Below are positions 5,594 through 8,325 of a stretch of 8,325 bases of DNA, piece after piece; the first letter of the stretch is position 1; each line of letters starts with the position of its first letter. The DNA is from Trebonia sp. GTDB lineage: Bacteria > Actinomycetota > Actinomycetes > Streptosporangiales > Streptosporangiaceae. The stretch spans positions 1-8,325 of the forward strand of contig JASHPP010000263.1 of NCBI GenBank assembly GCA_030038035.1. Reading direction: 5' to 3'. The position numbers and the translations under genes were made by a program. Under the pieces are notes generated by a model. That model was not told the DNA's origin. It made no database searches and worked only from the letters and a program-made list of their open reading frames with translations.

Positions 5594-7318
5594 ATGTCAC
5601 GGTCACGGGTGCTGATAATCCTCGCACTCGCAGCTGCCCTGATCGGGCTGGCTTCCGCGCAGCTGAGCGCGACCGCGGGCGCGGCCGCGGCCAGCGCCAC
5701 GCGCTCGGCCGGCCTCGCGATGCCGGCCCCGGCGGCCAGTCCCATCGACACGGTCACGGACGTCTCCGCTGCCATTACCGCGACCTCGGGCGTCGAGGAG
5801 CTGGTGGTAACGGCGGACTCCACCTCGCCGCTCAGCGACGTGCTCGCGCACCTGTGGGACACCAGCACCAGCGCCGACACGCTGGACCTGACTCTCCAGG
5901 AGACCGCCTCCGACGCCGACACGGGCAGCAGCACGTGGACCGCGCCGGTCACCGAGGGCACGCCCCCTGACGGCCTGCCGCTCGGCACCTACGACGTGAC
6001 GGTGGACGTCACGTTCGCGGACGGAACCGTGATCACGGGCGTGGACGCCGCACCGCCCGTCGCCTTCCAGGACACGCCGTCGATCACCGTGCAGGTCAAC
6101 TCCGTGCTCAGCCACGACAACGAGCAGCCGGCCCTCACCGGCACGGTCACCATGCTGGCCCCGGGCAGCACAACCCCCGTGGCCTACGCGGACCAGCCGG
6201 TCGTGCTGGAAGACTCGGTCCTCAATCAGGTGACCCTGACCACGGACGCCAACGGCGACTTCAGCTTCCCGTTCACCGACCCGCAGCCCGGGGAGCAGTT
6301 CACCGTCGCGGTCCAGCCGACCACGACCGTCGCCGGCGCGACCACCCCGACGACGACTTTCACGGTGCAAACCGACCAGGTCGCGATCTCGGCCAGCCTG
6401 TCGGCGAAGAGCGTGACCTACGGCAGCAAGGTGACGGTCGGCGGGACCGTCAGCTACGACCCGGACGGGACGTCCGAGCCCCTGTCAGCCGAGACCGTGG
6501 ACATCTACGACGGGCCCGACAGCAACACCCCGGTGGCGGTGGCCGTCACCAACGGCGCGGGCGGGTTCAGCGCCGCGCTGCCAAAGGAGTCCGCCAGCCT
6601 GCACTGGGTGCTGCGGGCCGGCGGCGAGTACCTGAGCGCGGCGAGCGTCACGCTGCCGATGAAGGTCAGCCTGCCCACGGTCATCAGCGGCTTCCAGGCG
6701 ACGCTGAACACGTCCTGGCAGGTCAGCTTCCGCGGCTGCCTGGCGCTCGCGGCCGGGACCCCCGGCTACATTCCCTCGCTGTCCGGGCTGACCATCCAGT
6801 ACGCGGCGGGCCCCAACGGGCCGTGGCACACGCTGGGCACCGTGCCCAAGCAGAGCGTCGTGTGCGGCAACGGCGGCTGGGCGTTCAGCGGCACGCTCGA
6901 AGCGAAGCGGAACTACGCGTACTACCGCGCGTGGTACGCCGGGACCACCAACGTGGCGGGCACGGGTTTCCTGTCCGCGGCAAGCGGCAAGGTGCTCGCG
7001 TGGAAGTACGAGGACCGCATCACGTCATTCAGCGTGTCAAAGCGGACCGTCGGCAGCGGAGGAAAGCTTACCGTCAGCGGAATCCTGCAGTTCTACCTGG
7101 GAGGCTGGCGGAACTACGCCAACCAGCCGGTACAAATCATCTTCCTCGAAAAAGGAAGCAAAAAGTGGTACTATATCGCGGTGCCGCGCACCAATTCAAG
7201 CGGCAAATTCAGCGCGACCTTCACCGATCCCGCGTCCGCCACCTGGTCGGCCGAATACGTCGGCAACTCCACGCACTTGGGCTGGATGGCGCCGATGATC
7301 TACGTCACAGTCAAGTGA
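5594..7318 (+). CDS. Secreted multidomain Ig-like beta-sandwich protein
   Basis: The 574-aa protein starts at ATG 5594 behind GGAG (5585-5588, 5-nt spacing). A GTG at 5567 has no such site. A signal peptide is clear: basic MSRSR, then a hydrophobic stretch to about residue 22, with ASA-Q or a nearby Ala as cleavage site. The mature part is Thr/Ser/Val/Gly-rich and can be read as about five beta-sandwich segments (roughly 50-168, 169-260, 261-360, 361-472, 474-574). They show Ig-like phrases such as YGSKVTVGGTVSYDPDG, VGSGGKLTVSGILQFY and GKFSATFTDPASATWSAEYVGNSTHL. The only two cysteines, 382 and 424, lie in the fourth segment and could form a disulfide. No catalytic motif, LPXTG anchor or second membrane helix is seen, so it is probably released or loosely wall-associated. 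The function is unknown; adhesion, scaffolding or ligand binding are possible. The 3' end of the gene is locally less GC-rich. Confidence 0.8.
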   Translation: MSRSRVLIILALAAALIGLASAQLSATAGAAAASATRSAGLAMPAPAASPIDTVTDVSAAITATSGVEELVVTADSTSPLSDVLAHLWDTSTSADTLDLTLQETASDADTGSSTWTAPVTEGTPPDGLPLGTYDVTVDVTFADGTVITGVDAAPPVAFQDTPSITVQVNSVLSHDNEQPALTGTVTMLAPGSTTPVAYADQPVVLEDSVLNQVTLTTDANGDFSFPFTDPQPGEQFTVAVQPTTTVAGATTPTTTFTVQTDQVAISASLSAKSVTYGSKVTVGGTVSYDPDGTSEPLSAETVDIYDGPDSNTPVAVAVTNGAGGFSAALPKESASLHWVLRAGGEYLSAASVTLPMKVSLPTVISGFQATLNTSWQVSFRGCLALAAGTPGYIPSLSGLTIQYAAGPNGPWHTLGTVPKQSVVCGNGGWAFSGTLEAKRNYAYYRAWYAGTTNVAGTGFLSAASGKVLAWKYEDRITSFSVSKRTVGSGGKLTVSGILQFYLGGWRNYANQPVQIIFLEKGSKKWYYIAVPRTNSSGKFSATFTDPASATWSAEYVGNSTHLGWMAPMIYVTVK

Positions 7319-7343
7319 CGGCGGGCAGTCGCCAGGGATCGTT

Positions 7344-7372
7344 CGGCGTCAGTGTCTTAAAGACCGACGCTG
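7344..7372. terminator. Possible bidirectional terminator hairpin between convergent genes
   Basis: An inner stem GTCTT-A-AAGAC (7354-7364) is extended by GCGTC (7346-7350) pairing with GACGC (7366-7370) after a 3/1 internal loop. It lies 25 bp after the Ig-like stop and spans the TAA of meaB, where convergent genes need termination. There is no T-run, and the inner one-base loop would open to three or more bases, so this is tentative. Confidence 0.35.
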
Positions 7373-8250
7373 GCGAGCAGCTCCTCGGCCGCTTCGTGCG
7401 GGCCCAGCCTGCCGTCCGCCACCCGGGCCGCGAGCTCGTCAGGTACCTCAAGCCGCGCCCGCACCGCGCCGAACGCCAGCGCGCTCACCTCATCGCGCGC
7501 CCGGGCCAGCCGCTGCCGCGCCCGCTCGCCGCTTTCCGCCAGCCACGCCCAGTGCCGGTCCAGCTGGCGGACCAGCTCGTCCACCCCCTCGCCCGAGGTC
7601 GCGACCGTCGTCACCACCGGCGGCCTCCACCGCCCGGCGGAAAGCGCGATCATCGACCGCAGGTCGCGGACCGTCCGCTGGGTTTCCGGCCGGTCCGCCT
7701 TGTTCACGACGAGCACGTCGGCGACCTCGAGCACCCCCGCCTTCGCCGCCTGCACCGCATCCCCCATGCCGGGCACGACGAGCAGCGCCGTCGTGTCCGC
7801 GGCCGCCGCGATCTCCACCTCGGCCTGCCCCACGCCGACGGTCTCGATCAGGATCACCCCGAACCCGGCGGCGTCGAGCACCCGGATCGCCTGCGGGGTC
7901 GCGGCGGCCAGCCCGCCGAGCTGGCCGCGGCTCCCCATCGACCTGATGAACACGCCGGGGTCGGTCGCGTGCTCCTGCATCCGCACCCGGTCACCGAGCA
8001 GCGCGCCGCCGGAGAACGGCGACGACGGGTCCACCGCGAGCACCGCGGCCCGCTCCCCACGGGCGCGCAACGCCTTGACAAGTGCGCTGGTCACGGTGGA
8101 TTTTCCCGCGCCCGGCGCCCCCGTCAGGCCGATGACCCGCGCGCCCGCGACCATGGGGGCCAGGTCCTTTATTACCGAACGGACCCCGCTTTCTCCGTTC
8201 TCGACCATCGAGATCACCTTGGCGAGGGCGCGGACGTCCCCGGCGCGCAC
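7357..8250 (-). CDS. meaB: MeaB/ArgK-type GTPase, chaperone of B12-dependent mutases
   Basis: The protein has 297 residues from the GTG at 8250. It shows the MeaB G-domain in order: P-loop GAPGAGKST (44-52), VDPSSPFSGGALLGDRVRMQEH (73-94), ETVGVGQAEVEI (136-147) and the guanine-specificity NKAD (183-186). A helical C-terminal dimerisation arm follows. The family protects and reactivates adenosylcobalamin-dependent acyl-CoA mutases by gating cofactor delivery through GTP hydrolysis. The name ArgK reflects an early misassignment to arginine transport. Its client here is probably the nearby IcmA or a methylmalonyl-CoA mutase elsewhere. The start is uncertain. The frame stays open to the right edge, and homologues usually have about ten more residues, matching LDAAALAERV here. 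No ATG, GTG or TTG start is available there, and GTG 8250 lacks a ribosome-binding site. The gene could begin outside the window. Confidence 0.9.
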   Translation of the reverse strand: MRAGDVRALAKVISMVENGESGVRSVIKDLAPMVAGARVIGLTGAPGAGKSTVTSALVKALRARGERAAVLAVDPSSPFSGGALLGDRVRMQEHATDPGVFIRSMGSRGQLGGLAAATPQAIRVLDAAGFGVILIETVGVGQAEVEIAAAADTTALLVVPGMGDAVQAAKAGVLEVADVLVVNKADRPETQRTVRDLRSMIALSAGRWRPPVVTTVATSGEGVDELVRQLDRHWAWLAESGERARQRLARARDEVSALAFGAVRARLEVPDELAARVADGRLGPHEAAEELLASVGL

Positions 8251-8291
8251 GCGTTCGGCGAGCGCTGCCGCGTCCAGCGTGGCCAGCGTGG

Positions 8292-8325
8292 TCAGCGCGG
8301 CACCCGCAGCAGGAGCGCCGAGCCC
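8292..8325 (-). CDS. Possible C-terminal tail of an upstream gene (thiolase-like)
   Basis: One minus-strand frame entering from the right edge reads GSALLLRVPR and then TGA (8292-8294). Acetyl-CoA C-acetyltransferases commonly end in a GGGQG-x-ALLLRV-type strand, and in Streptomyces such a thiolase gene lies beside meaB, as I recall. With only ten codons visible this is suggestive and not proof. If correct, the gap to GTG 8250 of meaB is 41 bp. Confidence 0.3.
   Translation of the reverse strand, partial: GSALLLRVPR

Noticed and set aside
1..8325. Insertion sequence, prophage, tRNA, rRNA or CRISPR array
   Set aside because: No transposase or integrase motifs, tRNA-like cloverleaf, rRNA sequence or regularly spaced repeats were seen in either strand.

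Overview
The window is very GC-rich DNA from an actinomycete-type bacterium (Actinomycetota). The evidence is strong G/C bias at third codon positions, many GTG starts, and proteins that closely resemble Streptomyces/Streptosporangiales families. The genus cannot be fixed from this sequence alone.

Layout: (i) 1-416, minus: N-terminal part of a thioredoxin-fold co-chaperone (CnoX/YbbN type), running off the left edge. (ii) 486-2177, minus: large subunit of a coenzyme B12-dependent acyl-CoA mutase, with the active-site signature of isobutyryl-CoA mutase (IcmA). (iii) 2178-2767: a 590-bp divergent intergenic region, unusually rich in structure. It holds a perfect 24-bp palindrome next to icmA, an 85-bp long hairpin, a G-rich 9-bp tandem repeat, a tandem decamer and a nested stem-loop. 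(iv) 2768-3382, plus: an ECF-type sigma factor, overlapped by (v) 3372-4787, plus: a one-pass membrane protein with an extracytoplasmic Asp-box/Ycf48-like beta-propeller. (vi) 4784-5293, minus: a MarR-family regulator, tail to tail with the propeller gene and sharing a CTAG that contains both stop codons. (vii) 5294-5593: an AT-richer divergent promoter region with an inverted repeat. (viii) 5594-7318, plus: a secreted protein of about five Ig-like beta-sandwich segments. (ix) 7357-8250 or beyond, minus: the MeaB/ArgK G-protein chaperone of B12-dependent mutases. (x) 8292-8325, minus: possibly the last ten codons of another gene, perhaps a thiolase.

The genes fall into two interleaved groups. 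All minus-strand genes belong to a cytoplasmic module I know from Streptomyces chromosomes: thioredoxin-like protein, icmA, a MarR regulator, meaB and a thiolase. MeaB would load and protect the B12 cofactor of IcmA-type mutases, which interconvert isobutyryl-CoA and n-butyryl-CoA. All plus-strand genes are envelope-related: a sigma factor, its probable membrane-bound partner with an external sensor-like propeller, and a secreted Ig-like protein. They sit in the gaps between the metabolic genes.

The best candidates for something undescribed are the sigma factor/propeller pair (a possible transmembrane signalling unit without a recognisable zinc anti-sigma domain) and the structured intergenic DNA at 2214-2700.
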